DNA of 64,000 nt from Tetracentron sinense (taxonomy: Eukaryota > Streptophyta > Magnoliopsida > Trochodendrales > Trochodendraceae): positions 15,438,547-15,502,546 of the forward strand of contig CM026556.1 of the NCBI GenBank assembly GCA_015143295.1. Reading direction: 5' to 3'. Both the position numbers and the translations under genes were made by a program. Of the stretch, positions 44,538-56,130 are shown piece after piece; the stretch's first letter is position 1; every line of letters starts with the position of its first letter. The notes under the pieces are model-generated. The model made no database searches and was not told the origin of the DNA. It saw nothing but the letters and a program-made list of their open reading frames with translations.

Positions 44538-45786
44538 CTTGCACCACATCATCAGATGCAAGTGCATCACCCTCTGTCAAAGCAAATACACGCCCCTGGC
44601 TCGCCTGGTGAGACTGTGGGGTAGACCGGGTAGTCTGAGATGACACCTGGTATGATCCTGCTGGGCGTGCTGGTGGACTAATCCCCTGAGACTGGCCTGG
44701 TAAATGCCGACTGGGGCAATCCCTGATCATATGGCCTTGGCGACCACAATGAAAACATCCACCCGATGCTCTTCGGTAATCCCCTGCCGGGTCCCTTCGG
44801 CCGCATAAAGTGCAAACCTCGTGTGCATAAGTCGGAGGGGCCGGAGGTGGAGCATACCTCACCGTCTGAGGTGCAACAGGCCGTGGGGCTGGAAGAGCCT
44901 GAGGTCGCGGTACCTGAGGCACATACTGCCGTGGAGCTGGAGGCACATAGGATGGCCTCATCGGTGATGCTAGCCACGCATACTGATAAGGACCAGTCCG
45001 GGCCCGCCTCTCTAGAGGTGCTGGACCACTGGATTGGCCTCTCGCCAACTCCCTCTTCTTGGACACTGTCTCTGAATTGGCCTCGACCAATAAGGCCTTG
45101 TCTACTACCTCAGGGTAGGTAGCATGCCTGAAAATGGAAACCTTCTCCATAATCACATCCTTGAGCCCTTGCTCAAATCTTCTCGCCTTCATTGCCTCAG
45201 TAGCAACCATATGAGGCGCAAATCTCGACAACTCCGAGAACTTGGCCTCGTATTGTGCCACCGACATCAAACCTTGTTCAAGGTTGATGAATTCTCTCTC
45301 TTTCTTTTCCCGTGCTCCAATCGGAAAATACTTCTTGTAAAAAGTATCCTTGAACTCCTCCCAAGTCCAAGGTAGACCCTGCATGGTCAGATCTCGCATC
45401 CTCAATGCGGACAACCACCAATGGTGGGCTTCACTCTCTAGCATGAAAGCTGCCCATGCTACTCTCTCCTCCTCTGTAGGTGAGAGGACCGTAAAGATCT
45501 TCTCCATCTAGAGGATCCATGCCTCTGCAGCAAGAGGGTCCACACTCCCATGGAATGGTGGAGGCCTCAATCTCCTGAATGCCTCAACTCCAGCGGTACG
45601 ATGTACTGGAGCTGCGGGCGGTGGAGTAGCTGCCGCCGACGATGGTATAGCCTGCCGAGCCGCCAGTATGGCGAGTGTCTCAGCAATAGAGCCTAAGACC
45701 TGAGAGAGGTCCGGCTGCTCATCCTCATCTCTGGAAGAAGATGAAGCTCTGGTGTGTGGTCCACGACCCCGTGTGCCCCGCCTCAT
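44538..45786 (-). pseudogene. gag: Gag of E2, one nonsense codon
   Basis: Capsid and nucleocapsid protein. ATG at 45786 (MRRGTRGRG) is conserved with E1 and E3. A TAG at 45510-45508 splits EAWIL from MEKIF, where E1 has Gln (IMQLEKTF), so CAG to TAG is the likely change. The rest is open: VAWAAFMLESEAHHWW, then YEAKFSELSRFAPHM, a Pro-rich stretch (PPAPRQYVPQVPRPQ) and the zinc knuckle CFHCGRQGHMIRDC at about 44761-44720. The upstream knuckle-like CTLCGRRDPAGDY has lost its His and last Cys relative to E1 and E3. The gag exon ends LASDDVVQ-G at the splice donor. Confidence 0.92.
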
Positions 45787-46131
45787 GACTAAAGTCCTGA
45801 GAACAATAGCACCACATGAGTCTCACTTGAAACCACAATTTATTTCAACGCCATTTCACAATAATTCAATTTGTATTAGTAATATAATACTAATATACAT
45901 CACATCGAGTCATCAGAGTATTCATCACATTATACTTATACTTTAGCGTTCTAGCGTACCTAGGACCCGTACTTGGTTAAAGCAACCATTTTAGACTAAG
46001 ACTAAAGTCTAGTCTTACACTTGGATCAAGACTCTCTTCCGACTTACTTTCTTCCTAACTTGTTTCCTGACATATGCTCTTGTCAAGCCGTGGTATAAGA
46101 TTCGAAGTGACCCTAGAGACCTAAAGCCTAA

Positions 46132-46143
46132 GCTCTGATACCA
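46132..46143 (-). promoter_or_regulatory. Primer-binding site of E2, tRNA-iMet
   Basis: TGGTATCAGAGC in sense, four bases from the 5' LTR. The leader to gag (46131-45787) has no ORF. Confidence 0.95.
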
Positions 46144-46147
46144 CTTC

Positions 46148-48709
46148 TGTCGCGACCCAAAACCAACCCTAGGAGTTAGAGTGAACTTTGGACGACTAAT
46201 CATGGATTACATGACTTGCTTGACAAACCAACCTGCAAAAACCCACAGAGCATATACAAAAGAGGACATAAATAGCGGAAACATACTCTAACATAACACA
46301 GCGGAAGACTAACAAACCTCTATGTATATACATACGTAAATCTAAGTTTATACAAAAAGAATCCATAAGAAAGTGCGGACAGACCCGCCAAAATACATGA
46401 GTGTATCTCTCATCTCACCCACAGCTATCCACTCAGAATCTAACACCACCTACTGATAACCCTCTACGGGAGGTTCCTCCAAAGGCTCCTCAACGTACTC
46501 CTCTTCCACCCATGGACCAGGAGCACAAACATCAAATGGAGCAGCAGCTCCCTCAGAACCTGCCGACATAATAAGTACGGCTGACAATGGAATACTCAGC
46601 GGGTACTAAATACTAACCAACAATTATAGCATAAAAATGGCAATACATAATCAGGAGCAATTCATATATGTCAAACGGAAACAATTCATATCATACAAGG
46701 AAGTAAAGCAGTTTATAATCATGCTTGTAATTCGTAGAAAACCGATAAATCCTCTTGAAAACATCGTGCACTTGACTTGACTTGAAATATCTTTTCGTAC
46801 GTGAAAGCTTGTCTTGTCTATCTTGCTTGATTCTTGTATGTCGTGTCATGTCATGCATGCTTGCTTGTGATCATGTAACTTGTGAGATGCTCTTGTGAGA
46901 TGCACTTGTGAGATGCCTTGAGAGGGAAGGGAGACCCTTCATTATGCAATGCACTTGCGAGGGAAGGGAGACCCTTCTTTATGATATGTATGTACTTGCG
47001 AGGGAAGGGAGACCCTTCTTCATGATATGCACTTGTGAGTGAGGGGAGACCCCTCGTGGAATGTTGGTTCTTGTCTTCTTGTGAAAAGCGAGGTAAAACA
47101 TATCGTAGGATATGTCCCACCTCTAACCATGTTCTTGAAAACCTCGATAAATCATGCCATGCATGTCGTGCTCGTGGGAACCGTGTACATACTTGCATTC
47201 CAATTAAAGATGACATTGGGTAATTTCACAACACATATAGCATCAAAGATTGAGAAATTCAATATTCATAGCATTTAGGGAAAGCAGGAAACACACTATC
47301 ATAGGCCCTAGCAATATTCAGAATTTCTTAGGTATGCATTTCCTAATTCACAGCTCACTTTATTCACCTTGGCATTTCATCAAACATGATGTGTTCATTA
47401 TGGATTTACCCTACAACATGCTTTTCTAGATGGGTTTTTACTCAATCATACATGTATGTTCATTATTGGAACAATGCCCTTCCCCATTTGTTCATCACAC
47501 ACAACCATTGGCATCCAATCGCCCATTCCATCTCCATTCACCATTCACCATTCACCATTTACCATTCACCATTCACCATTCATCCATCTCATAGCACATG
47601 TGCAAATGAAAGAAAATCAAAAGAAAGGAAGGGGAAAGAAGAACTATAACGAGGAGGGTAGTAAAAAGTACCGACCTTGAAGAGGTGAGCAAGAAACCCT
47701 CTTTCCAAATGACTGTGTAGCTGCTGCCCTAGCTTGGATCGCGAGCTCCACAATGCCTGAACCGAAATCTTGAAGGAAACGGGCTTGAGGTTGATCTAGG
47801 GTTTCTAACCCTTTGATTTCTCTCCAAAATGGAAACCCTAGATTGGGATCGCCTTCTCCTCTTTCTTCTATTCTCTCAAACTCTCTAAGTGTTGAGAATG
47901 AGCCCTAAAGGCTCGGGTTAAACTCTTAAGGTAAGAGTGAACTGACAAAAGACCATAACACCCTTACTAAATTTCTTGTAAAAACACGAGTGTCGAACTC
48001 GTGGTGGCTGTGAACAGTGCCAACTCGTGGTGCTGTGAACAGTGCCAACCCGTGGTGCTGTGAACAGTGCCAACTCGTGGTGCTGTGAACAGTGTCAAAC
48101 ACGTTGTCCGTTGTGAAGGGTGCCGAACCCGTTGTCACGTTGTGTAGTGCTTAGTGCTGAGCTCGTAGTCCGTTGTGTTGTGCCTAGAGCTGAACACGTT
48201 GTCCATTGTGAAGGGTGCCGAACCCGTTGTCACTTCGTGTCGTGCATAGTGCTGAGCCCGTAGTCCGTTGTCTTATGTACAACGTGCCGGTGGTGAGTTG
48301 TACAACGTACCCGTGGTGAGCTGCACAACGTGCCCGTGGTGAGCTGCACAACGGATGTACACAGTATACGTTATCAGAGTACGTTGTCTATGCTACGTTA
48401 TCAGAGTACGACATCAGAGCACGTCCTTAGTGCCTTCCGAGCTACGTCCTCAGTGCATAACCGAGCTACGTCCTTAGTGCATCACCGAGCTACGATTTCC
48501 TACAGGTCCAGACTGTTTTGGCCATATCTTTTGACTCGTTAGTCCGATTTTGACGATTCAACTTGCGTTGTGTTCGTACTTCGAAGAGGAACATTTCTGA
48601 CATTTCGAAATTTCTAAATTATTCCTCATTTATTAATTATACCTCTTAAAAAGGCAAAATGACAACGAAAGTGTCATGTATTAAGCATGAAAAAGTCTGG
48701 GGCTCTACA
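46148..48709 (-). repeat. 5' LTR of E2 (2562 bp)
   Basis: Same termini as the 3' LTR. It carries one more GTGCTGTGAACAGTG unit (four, about 48005-48095) and one more GTGGTGAGCTG unit (three, about 48285-48345), together explaining the 48-bp difference. Confidence 0.95.
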
Positions 48710-48714
48710 AAAAC
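48710..48714. repeat. Target-site duplication AAAAC of E2 (right)
   Basis: Identical to 38449-38453. Confidence 0.95.
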
Positions 48715-50775
48715 ATCCTTCCTTAATTCTTGGAAACAGATACTAGTGCCCGTAACTGATCATAGTACACTAGATCCTTTCATATTCTTTCTTGGAGACA
48801 GATACTAGTACCCGTACCTGGTAATAGTATTCCAGTATCCTCTCATACTTAGTTGGAAACAGATGATAGTGCCCGTACCTGGTCATAGTACACTAAAACA
48901 TCCCTTCACATTCTTAGGAGCTTGCCTTTTCCTTTTCTTATGAACCTTTCTTGTGAGTCTTATGAACTTTTACTTTCTTATTCTTATGAGAAACCTCGGT
49001 CAAACACGTCATACATGTGCATAGTGTGCTTCTGAGCATCATCGACTACATGTGAGCATCATAGAGATCATGGAAAGCTTTTAAACATTGAGTCACATGC
49101 ATAGAGTACTTATGAGTATCATAGTAGAGAGTATTGAAAACGTTATAATAGATCATGTAATTTCACTCATGGAGTTATCATAGCATATACATGGTTTACT
49201 TAGCCCCTTTTGTCAAATCATAATTTCAAGCTTACTTTTAGGTAAAACCATCATTTTGATACTTATACTTAATACATAAACAAACCCATCATAAAAGTGT
49301 AGTAATCATATGCATAATTTATGATTTATAGGGTAAGCAAGAAAATCATAAAGTATAATAAAATTTTAATTTCATTTTATTTCTTCAATAGCATACGCAT
49401 ATAAGGCTATATGCCTTAGTTTTCTCAAAAACATACATCAATACTCACTATTTCATTTCATTCATGTTAATAGTATATAGTAGTATATACATACGAGGCT
49501 ACAGACCTTACTTTCCTCAAGAACATGCAACAAAGCTTACTAACAAGGCTATACACCTCAATTTCTACAAAAACCATGCTTTACTAATTATTAAGCATGA
49601 ATGAATCATAACAAGGTAGTTAGTAGATTGTTCTACCTTTTGAAGGATTGACTTCCTTCAATCAAGAGCTTTTAGAAAGCTTGAGGGATTAATATCCAAG
49701 CTTTGAGAAGGTTATAGAAATCTTGAAACTAGAACAGAGTTTCACTTTTGCTTCTAAACACCAACCACGAACTCACTTCCGAGAATTCCCAACTTGATGA
49801 TTCACTTTGGAATCAAAATCCAGGTGTTAGAACACCAAGAAGGCAAGAAGAACTCTTCCTTTGATGGCAAAACATGAACTCAAAACATCCAAACAATTCT
49901 CAACTTTCTTCTTCTTCTTCTCTTCTTCAATCTCTCACAAATCCAAGCTTAGGGTTTAAGTAGATCAAACCCACGAAATCCCCTTCTATTTATAGTCTAA
50001 AAGTTGGCAAAATATCCCAAAAGATCTCAGAAAATATCCCAAAATATTTCCCAAGGTCGGTGGAAAAGTTCCAGACGTTTTTACCATCATCTGGGTTGAA
50101 TTCGTCGATGAAATTCGGCCCCCAGCACACTTCGTCGACGAATTTGGGTCCCCCTCAGCAATTCGTCGCCAAAATTGCATGACAGGGCCCCCGATTTTCC
50201 CACTTTGGTATTTTGAGCTTAACTTTTGACTCGTTTATCCGATTTTGATGATTCGACTTGCGTTGGATTCTTCTTTAAGAGGGTTACAAATTTCATGTTT
50301 TGTAAAATTTATAATTCTTCTTTCTTCATATACAAAATTTTCCTAAAAGCTGATTGGTCTGACAATGGAATTCAGCAGCCCAGATTTTCAGTAGACTCAT
50401 TTCCGGAAATCTGACGTTTGACCCATCCTCGACTCAAAATCTGAAAATGTGATAAACATTAACCTTGAAGAGGGTTTCCATACGTTTCCAAAAATTCAAG
50501 AATCACTCATTCCGATCAGCGATGAGAATTTTAAAGCTCTTCAAAGTTTAGGGTATGTTTAGGTATCCCTTTCTTTGACACTTGGAGTATGTCATACTCT
50601 CATTTTTCATTTGTCCGTAACCTCCAAAAACACTTTCCATACATATTTTGATTCATTCAAAACCTCTTTTCATTTCAAAACATGAACCCATAATTTCATT
50701 AAGGCTTTAGGCCTTGAAGGCACTATTCATAGCACTATTCACATGAACAGTGAACCTAAATTCCGGGACTCTACA

Positions 50776-50789
50776 TCCTCCCCCCCTTA
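50776..50789 (-). promoter_or_regulatory. Polypurine tract of E3
   Basis: AAGGGGGGGAGGA in sense next to the 3' LTR, preceded by ACGAAATTCTTGT as in E1. Confidence 0.92.
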
Positions 50790-50932
50790 CAAGAATTTCG
50801 TCTTCGAAATTTGGATACACTACGCAACCAAGCGGAATACTTTTCCCACACTTCGACAAGCTTAATGAAGCTAGGCTCGACAAAATAAGATATTGATCTT
50901 GCATCGCTAAACACATAACTACAATCCATTGC

Positions 50933-51040
50933 CTGAAAGATTCTAAATCATATACATAACATATAAATATCATGTTGTTGTACACTTTTCGAATTTAGCA
51001 CACACATATCAGATTATGCAACCATCATAATTTCAAGTAC
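50933..51040 (-). other. Intron-like segment after gag of E3 (108 nt)
   Basis: Donor TTCAAG|GTACTTG is at the position homologous to E1 and E2 (ADVVQ-G). The best acceptor is ATCTTTCAG|GC at 50933. Splicing would give only GNGL and a stop, because pol is missing. Retention stops at once (GT-stop). The donor is homologous; the acceptor is inference. Confidence 0.55.
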
Positions 51041-52240
51041 CTTGAACCACATCCGCAGATGCCTGGGTATCCCTTTGTGATATAGCGAAGGCTCTACCCT
51101 GGCTCACCTGGCGAGATGACTATGTAGGTTGATGGAGCCTTGAAGCCTGGAAAGACTCCTTCTACGTGGGCAATGGAACTGGGAGGTTGCTCCCCTGGGT
51201 TTGGGATTGTGGCTGATGGCATGGACAATCTCTAACCCGGTGTCCTGGGTCACCACAATGGTAACATGCACCTGTGAGCGCTCGGCAATCTCCAGCCAAG
51301 TGTTTTCTCCTACAATAGCCACAAAACTTGACTACAGACGTAGACGATGCGGTCTGCTCATGTCGAGTGATTTGCGTAGTAGTAGGGCAAGGAGCCTGAG
51401 ATGCAATAGGAGGCCTCTGTGCTTGTGTTGGTCTAGAGGATTGGCAAAGATTAATCCTGGCCCTCTTCTCAGGTGGTGCGGAGTCACTATACTGGCTTCT
51501 CATCATTTCTCTCTTTTTGACATATTCCCTGGCATTTTTCTCTGCTAGCTGAGCTTTATCATTGACCTCCGCATAGGTCTCATGCTTGAACATGGACACT
51601 CGGTCTCTAATATAGGCTGTCAGCCCCTTCTAGAACTTCTTGGCCCTCATAGCCTCAATGGCTATCACGTGTGGAGCAAACCTCGACAACTCAGAGAACT
51701 TGGCCTTGTACTCGGCCACTGTCATATTCCCTTGTTCCATGGTAAGGAACTCCACTTCCTTCTTCTCTCTGACTCCTATGGGGAAATATTTCTTGTAGAA
51801 GATGTCAAGAAACTCTCCCTAAGACCATGGCTCCCCTGCCTTGGTGGCCTCTCTTTGCCTCAATACAGACCTCCACCAATGTTCGGCTTCACCTTCCATC
51901 ATAAAGGAAGTCCATTCAACTCTCTGCTCATCAGTGCAGCGAAGCGCCCTGAAGGTCTTCTCTAGTTGCATGATCCAGGCCTCGACGACCGTATGATCAG
52001 GAGTCCCATAGAAAATTGGAGGTTGCAGTTTCCTAAAAGCCACAAACCTGCGGTGGGAGGCGCAGATGGAGGTACGGTTGCAGTAGCAGAATTTGCAACA
52101 GGCTGCCTGCCTACCATAAGTGTCATGGCCTCAGCAATCTGCCCTAAAATCTGCATAAGATCGGGCTACTCACCACCCAATGGAGTGTCCCCTCTATTAC
52201 TCCTAGTCTGATAACCACGACTTCGATTGCCACGTCTCAT
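51041..52240 (-). pseudogene. gag: Gag of E3, several lesions, no pol downstream
   Basis: ATG at 52240 (MRRGNRSRGYQTRS). TAG at about 52170, then a small deletion near 52045 shifts the frame from RTAG to VAFRKLQPPIFYGTPD. The capsid block FRALRCTDEQRVEWTSFMM follows, TAG at about 51820 (WS-stop-GEF), another TAG near 51630, then a clean stretch. Both zinc knuckles are intact: CGYCRRKHLAGDC and CYHCGDPGHRVRDC (about 51315-51230), the only complete pair among the three gypsy Gags here. It ends ASADVVQ-G at the conserved donor. Confidence 0.88.
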
Positions 52241-52589
52241 GATCAAGCCTGAGAACAACGCCAAAACATGAGTCTAACTTGGTACCAGTTCACTAAACAT
52301 AGCACAAGGTACGATCACAGCATATATCATATATCAACACATGATCCGCACAACACCTAATAGTATAAACATACAATTGTTTCAGTTTCTAGCGAAACTA
52401 AACACTACATCCAGTTGATATAGCAACTGGTTTAAATAGTCTAAACTTGAAATACCATTTCCTATACGGACCTAATACCCTTGCTTGATACCCATTATGT
52501 CATTGTAACAAACCTAAAATTTAAAGTTCATCTGAGTTATAACTTCAACTCAAAGAACACCCTTCAGTCCCTCTGGTTTTAATGCCTAA

Positions 52590-52601
52590 GCTCTGATACC
52601 A
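52590..52601 (-). promoter_or_regulatory. Primer-binding site of E3, tRNA-iMet
   Basis: TGGTATCAGAGC in sense, four bases from the LTR. The leader 52589-52241 is non-coding. Confidence 0.95.
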
Positions 52602-52605
52602 AGTC

Positions 52606-55601
52606 TGTCACGACCCAAAATACCCCCTAGGAGCTAGGGATACTTTAGCTCATGACCGCCGTGTCATACCATCCTGTATAACACATAAGGCTTACACACC
52701 ATCCTATGAGAGAACATACAAGGCATACTAAATAGTGAACCTGAAAATTTCTTCTATATAATAAGGTTCCATGTACAAGAGTCAACTAAGACTGAATGAG
52801 AACTAAACCTTTTATACAAACTTCATCCCTTGAGTTACCAATTCAAGTCCGATGCAAAACCCCCAAAATGAAAATCTAAATACATGTCACTCTCCCTCAA
52901 CCATAAGGCCACATGTCCAGGCCCCTATAATCAACATGATGATCCCTAGTAAGCTCCTGGTCGACCCTAGGTTCTGGAGCACGATCGTCCAACCTGGAAC
53001 CTACTGACATAACAGTTCGGTTGACCATTGAATACTCAGCATATATAAACTACAAACTGACAATGTTATAAAACATTAATATGTCATACAGAGTACAGTT
53101 CAACAGAACATATGCATAATCAGAGTGCGGGAGTTTAAAACAATATAACAATTACATAGTCTCGAAAAACATCCTTTGAATCATAATTGAGCTCGTACAT
53201 TCACAAAACACATTTCAAATATCTCATGAGTCTTATATGTCTTGTGAGTTCCCCTTATGAGTTCTTAAGAGCTTGTCCATGGCTTATGAGATTCTCTGCT
53301 TCTTAGTACCTTACGAGTTCTTGAAAGTTCCTTGTGAGTCTTATGAGTTTCTTATACGTTGCTTATGAGAGTCTTATGAGCTTATTAACATCTTGTGAGT
53401 TCCTTATGAGATCATACTTTTCACTTATCTTATACTCATTTGGAGACAGATGCTAGTACCCGTACTTGGTCATAGTATACTAACATCCTCTCTTGCTTTC
53501 ATGGAATAGATGATAGTGCCCGTACCTGATCATAGTACACTAAAACATCCTTCCTTAATTCTTGGAAACAGATACTAGTGCCCGTACCTGGTCATAGTAC
53601 ACTAGATCCTTTTATATTCTTTCTAGGAGACAGATACTAGTACTCGTACCCGGTCATAGTATACCAGTATCCTCTCATACTTAGTTGAAAACAGAAGATA
53701 GTGCTCATACCTGGTCATAGTACACTAAAACATTCTTTCATATTCTTATGAGCTTACCTTTTCCTTTTCTTATGAACCTTTCTTATGAGTCTTATGAACT
53801 TTTACTTTCTTATTCTTATGAGAAACCTCGGTCAAACACATCATACATGTGCATAGAGTGCTTGTGAGCATTATCGACTACATGTGAGCATCATAGAGAT
53901 CATGGAAAGCTTTTAAACATTGAGTCACATGCATAGAGTACTTATGAATATCATAGTAGAGAGTATTGAAAACGTTATAATAGATCATGTAATTTCACTC
54001 ATGGAGTTATCATAACATATACATGGTTTACTTAGCCCCTTTTGTCAAATCATAATTTCAAGCTTACTTTTAGGTAAAACCATCCTTTTGATACTTATAC
54101 TTAATACATAAAAAAAAACCTATCATACAAGTGTAGTAATCATATGCATAATTTTTGATTTATAGGGTAAGGAAGAAAATCATCAAGTATAATAAAATTC
54201 CTAATTTCATTTTATTTCTTTAATAGCATACACATATAAGGCTATATGCCTTAGTTTTCTCAAAAACATACATCAATACTCACTATTTCATTTCATTCAT
54301 GTTAATAGTATAGAGTAGTATATACATACGAGGCTACAAACCTTACTTTCCTCAAGAACATGCAACAAAGCTTACTAACAAGGCTATACACCTCAATTTC
54401 TACAAAAGCTATGCTTTGTTAATTACTAAGCATGAATGAATCATAACAAGGTAGTTAGTAGATTGTTCTACCTTTTGAAGGATTGACTTCCTTCAATCAA
54501 GAGCCTTTAGAAAGCTTGAGGGATTAATATCCAAGCTTTGAGAAGCTTATAGAAATCTAGAAACTAGAACAGAGTTTCACTTTTGCTTCTAAACACCAAC
54601 CATGAACTCACTTCTGAGAATTCCCAACTTGATGATTCACTTTGGAATTGAAATCCAGGTGTTAGAACATCAAGAAGGCAAGAAGAACTCTTCCTTTGAT
54701 GGCAAAACATGAACTCAGAACATCCAAACAATTCTCAACTTTCTTCTTCTTCTTCTCTTCTTCAATCTCTCACAAATCCAAGCTTAGGGTTTGAGTAGAT
54801 CAAACCCACGAAATCCCCTTCTATTTATAGTCTAAAAGTTGGCAAAATATCCCAAAAGATCTCAGAAAATATCTCCCAAGGTCGGTGGAAAAGTTCCGGA
54901 CCTTTTTAACATCGTCTGGGTTGAATTTTTCGACGAAATTCGGCCCCCAGCACACTTCGTTGACAAATTTGGGTCCCCCTCAGCAATTCGTCGCCGAAAT
55001 TGCATGACAGGGCCCCTGGTTTTCCCGCTTTGGTATTTTGAGCATAACTTTTGACTCGTTTATCCGATTTTGACGATTCAACTTGCGTTTGATTCATCTT
55101 TAAGAGGGCTACAACTTTAATATTTTGTAAAATTTCTAATTCTTCTGTATTCATATACCAAATTTTCCTTAAAGCTGACTGGTCTGACAATGGAATTCAG
55201 CAACCCAGATTTTCAGCAAACTCATTTCCGGAAATCTGACGTTTGACCCATCCTTGACTCAAAATATGAAAATGTGATAAACATGAACCTTGAAGAGGGT
55301 TTCCATACATTTTCAAAAATTCAAGAATCACTAGATTCCGATCAGCGATGAGAATTTTAAAGCTCTTCAAAGTTGGGGGTATGTTTATGCATCCATTTCT
55401 TTGACACTTGGAGTATGTCATACTCTCATTTTTTATTTGTCCATAACCTCCAAAAACACTTTCCATACATATTTTGATTCATTCAAAACCTCCTTTCATT
55501 TCAAAACATGAACCCATAATTTCATTAAGGCTTTAGGCCTTGAAGACACTATTCATAGCACTATTCACATGAACAGTGAACCTAAATTCCAGGGCTCTAC
55601 A
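52606..55601 (-). repeat. 5' LTR of E3 (2996 bp)
   Basis: Plus strand starts TGTCACGACCC, ends AGGGCTCTACA. Contains TATGAG-rich simple repeats (53220-53440), five GATGCTAGTACCCGTAC-type units (53443-53735), TATA CTATAAATAG (54840-54831), TTCGTCGACGAA-type palindromes (54926-55000, diverged) and the conserved block (55036-55095). Confidence 0.93.
53443..53735 (-). repeat. Hairpin-type tandem repeat in the E3 5' LTR, five units of about 60 bp
   Basis: Same family as the array at 61005-61497, in opposite orientation because E3 is minus. Sense units read GATNNTAGTNTACTATGACC then GTACGGGTACTAGCATCTG. Confidence 0.85.
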
Positions 55602-55606
55602 AAGGC
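55602..55606. repeat. Target-site duplication AAGGC of E3 (right)
   Basis: Four of five bases match 37508-37512; the difference is C/T. Confidence 0.7.
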
Positions 55607-56130
55607 TGCCACGTAACCCCTTTACTACTTAGGTTTCATTGTAAGTAATAATCGTTGCAATTTGATGAGATTATATATACCGGACAACAAGAATAAAGGC
55701 AATGCCGGAGGCTATTCCAGTGAGGAGAGCATGCTAAAGATGGAAAGCAAAAAGGCATTGCAATAGCAATCTCTTCATTATCATTAGAGGTTTCGATGAT
55801 CGTGAGTAAGGTCTCAATGCACCTTATTCCTACGATCACCCTGCAATTACAAGAACAAAACATAAATCGAATAAAAACCTGATTTTGTACTCAACTAACT
55901 AGATCATGAGAATGAAAAGAATGTATACCAGATAGAATTCGAGTTTGATTTAGCTGATAAATCAACCCCAAGAGTTTCCTTAAAATCACATTCGATTTAG
56001 GGTTTCTTCACAACCTAAATTGTAGAGAGAGAGAGAGAGAGAGGAGGGAATAGCGTTTCTATAGAGAGAGAAAGAGATGGGAGAGAAATTATGGATGATT
56101 TTTAGCGTAAAAAATTTCAATGTCGCGGGA
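55607..56130 (-). other. Possible 5' end of a host transcription unit (unknown product)
   Basis: In minus sense: a CT-rich leader with a (CT)n tract (about 56045-56026), GTTGTGAAGAAACCCTAAATC, then a good intron, donor CTG|GTATACAT at 55928 and acceptor TTGTAATTGCAG at 55841 (88 nt). The following exon has short open frames, one with a hydrophobic run (LLTGIASGIAFILVVRYI, about 55720-55665). I do not recognise the protein. The unit is cut by E3 at 55606. It could equally be a gene relic. Confidence 0.3.

Larger units (their letters stand above)
38454..48709 (-). mobile_element. E2: nearly intact Tekay-type Ty3/gypsy chromovirus, youngest insertion
   Basis: Minus sense. 5' LTR 46148-48709, PBS 46132-46143, gag 45786-44538, intron 44537-44394, pol 44393-41068, PPT 40980-40968, 3' LTR 40967-38454. 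TSD AAAAC exact. LTRs look about 98% identical apart from repeat-unit number. Only two nonsense codons found (45510-45508 in gag, 42057-42055 in integrase) and no frameshift. Confidence 0.95.
37513..50775 (-). repeat. 3' LTR of E3, interrupted by E2
   Basis: Segments 37513-38453 and 48715-50775, about 3.0 kb together, match the right LTR throughout. The first two bases are TA in place of TG. CAATTTCGGCGACG-type motifs and the conserved block (50214-50275) are present; TATA CTATAAATAG (minus) at 49995-49986. Confidence 0.93.
37513..55601 (-). mobile_element. E3: gag-only Tekay-like Ty3/gypsy element, hosting E2
   Basis: Minus sense. 5' LTR 52606-55601, PBS 52590-52601, gag 52240-51041, intron-like segment 51040-50933, short tail, PPT 50776-50789, 3' LTR 50775-37513 split by E2. 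Without E2 the element is about 7.8 kb with about 3.0-kb LTRs and only 1.8 kb internal. No protease, RT or integrase. Confidence 0.9.
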
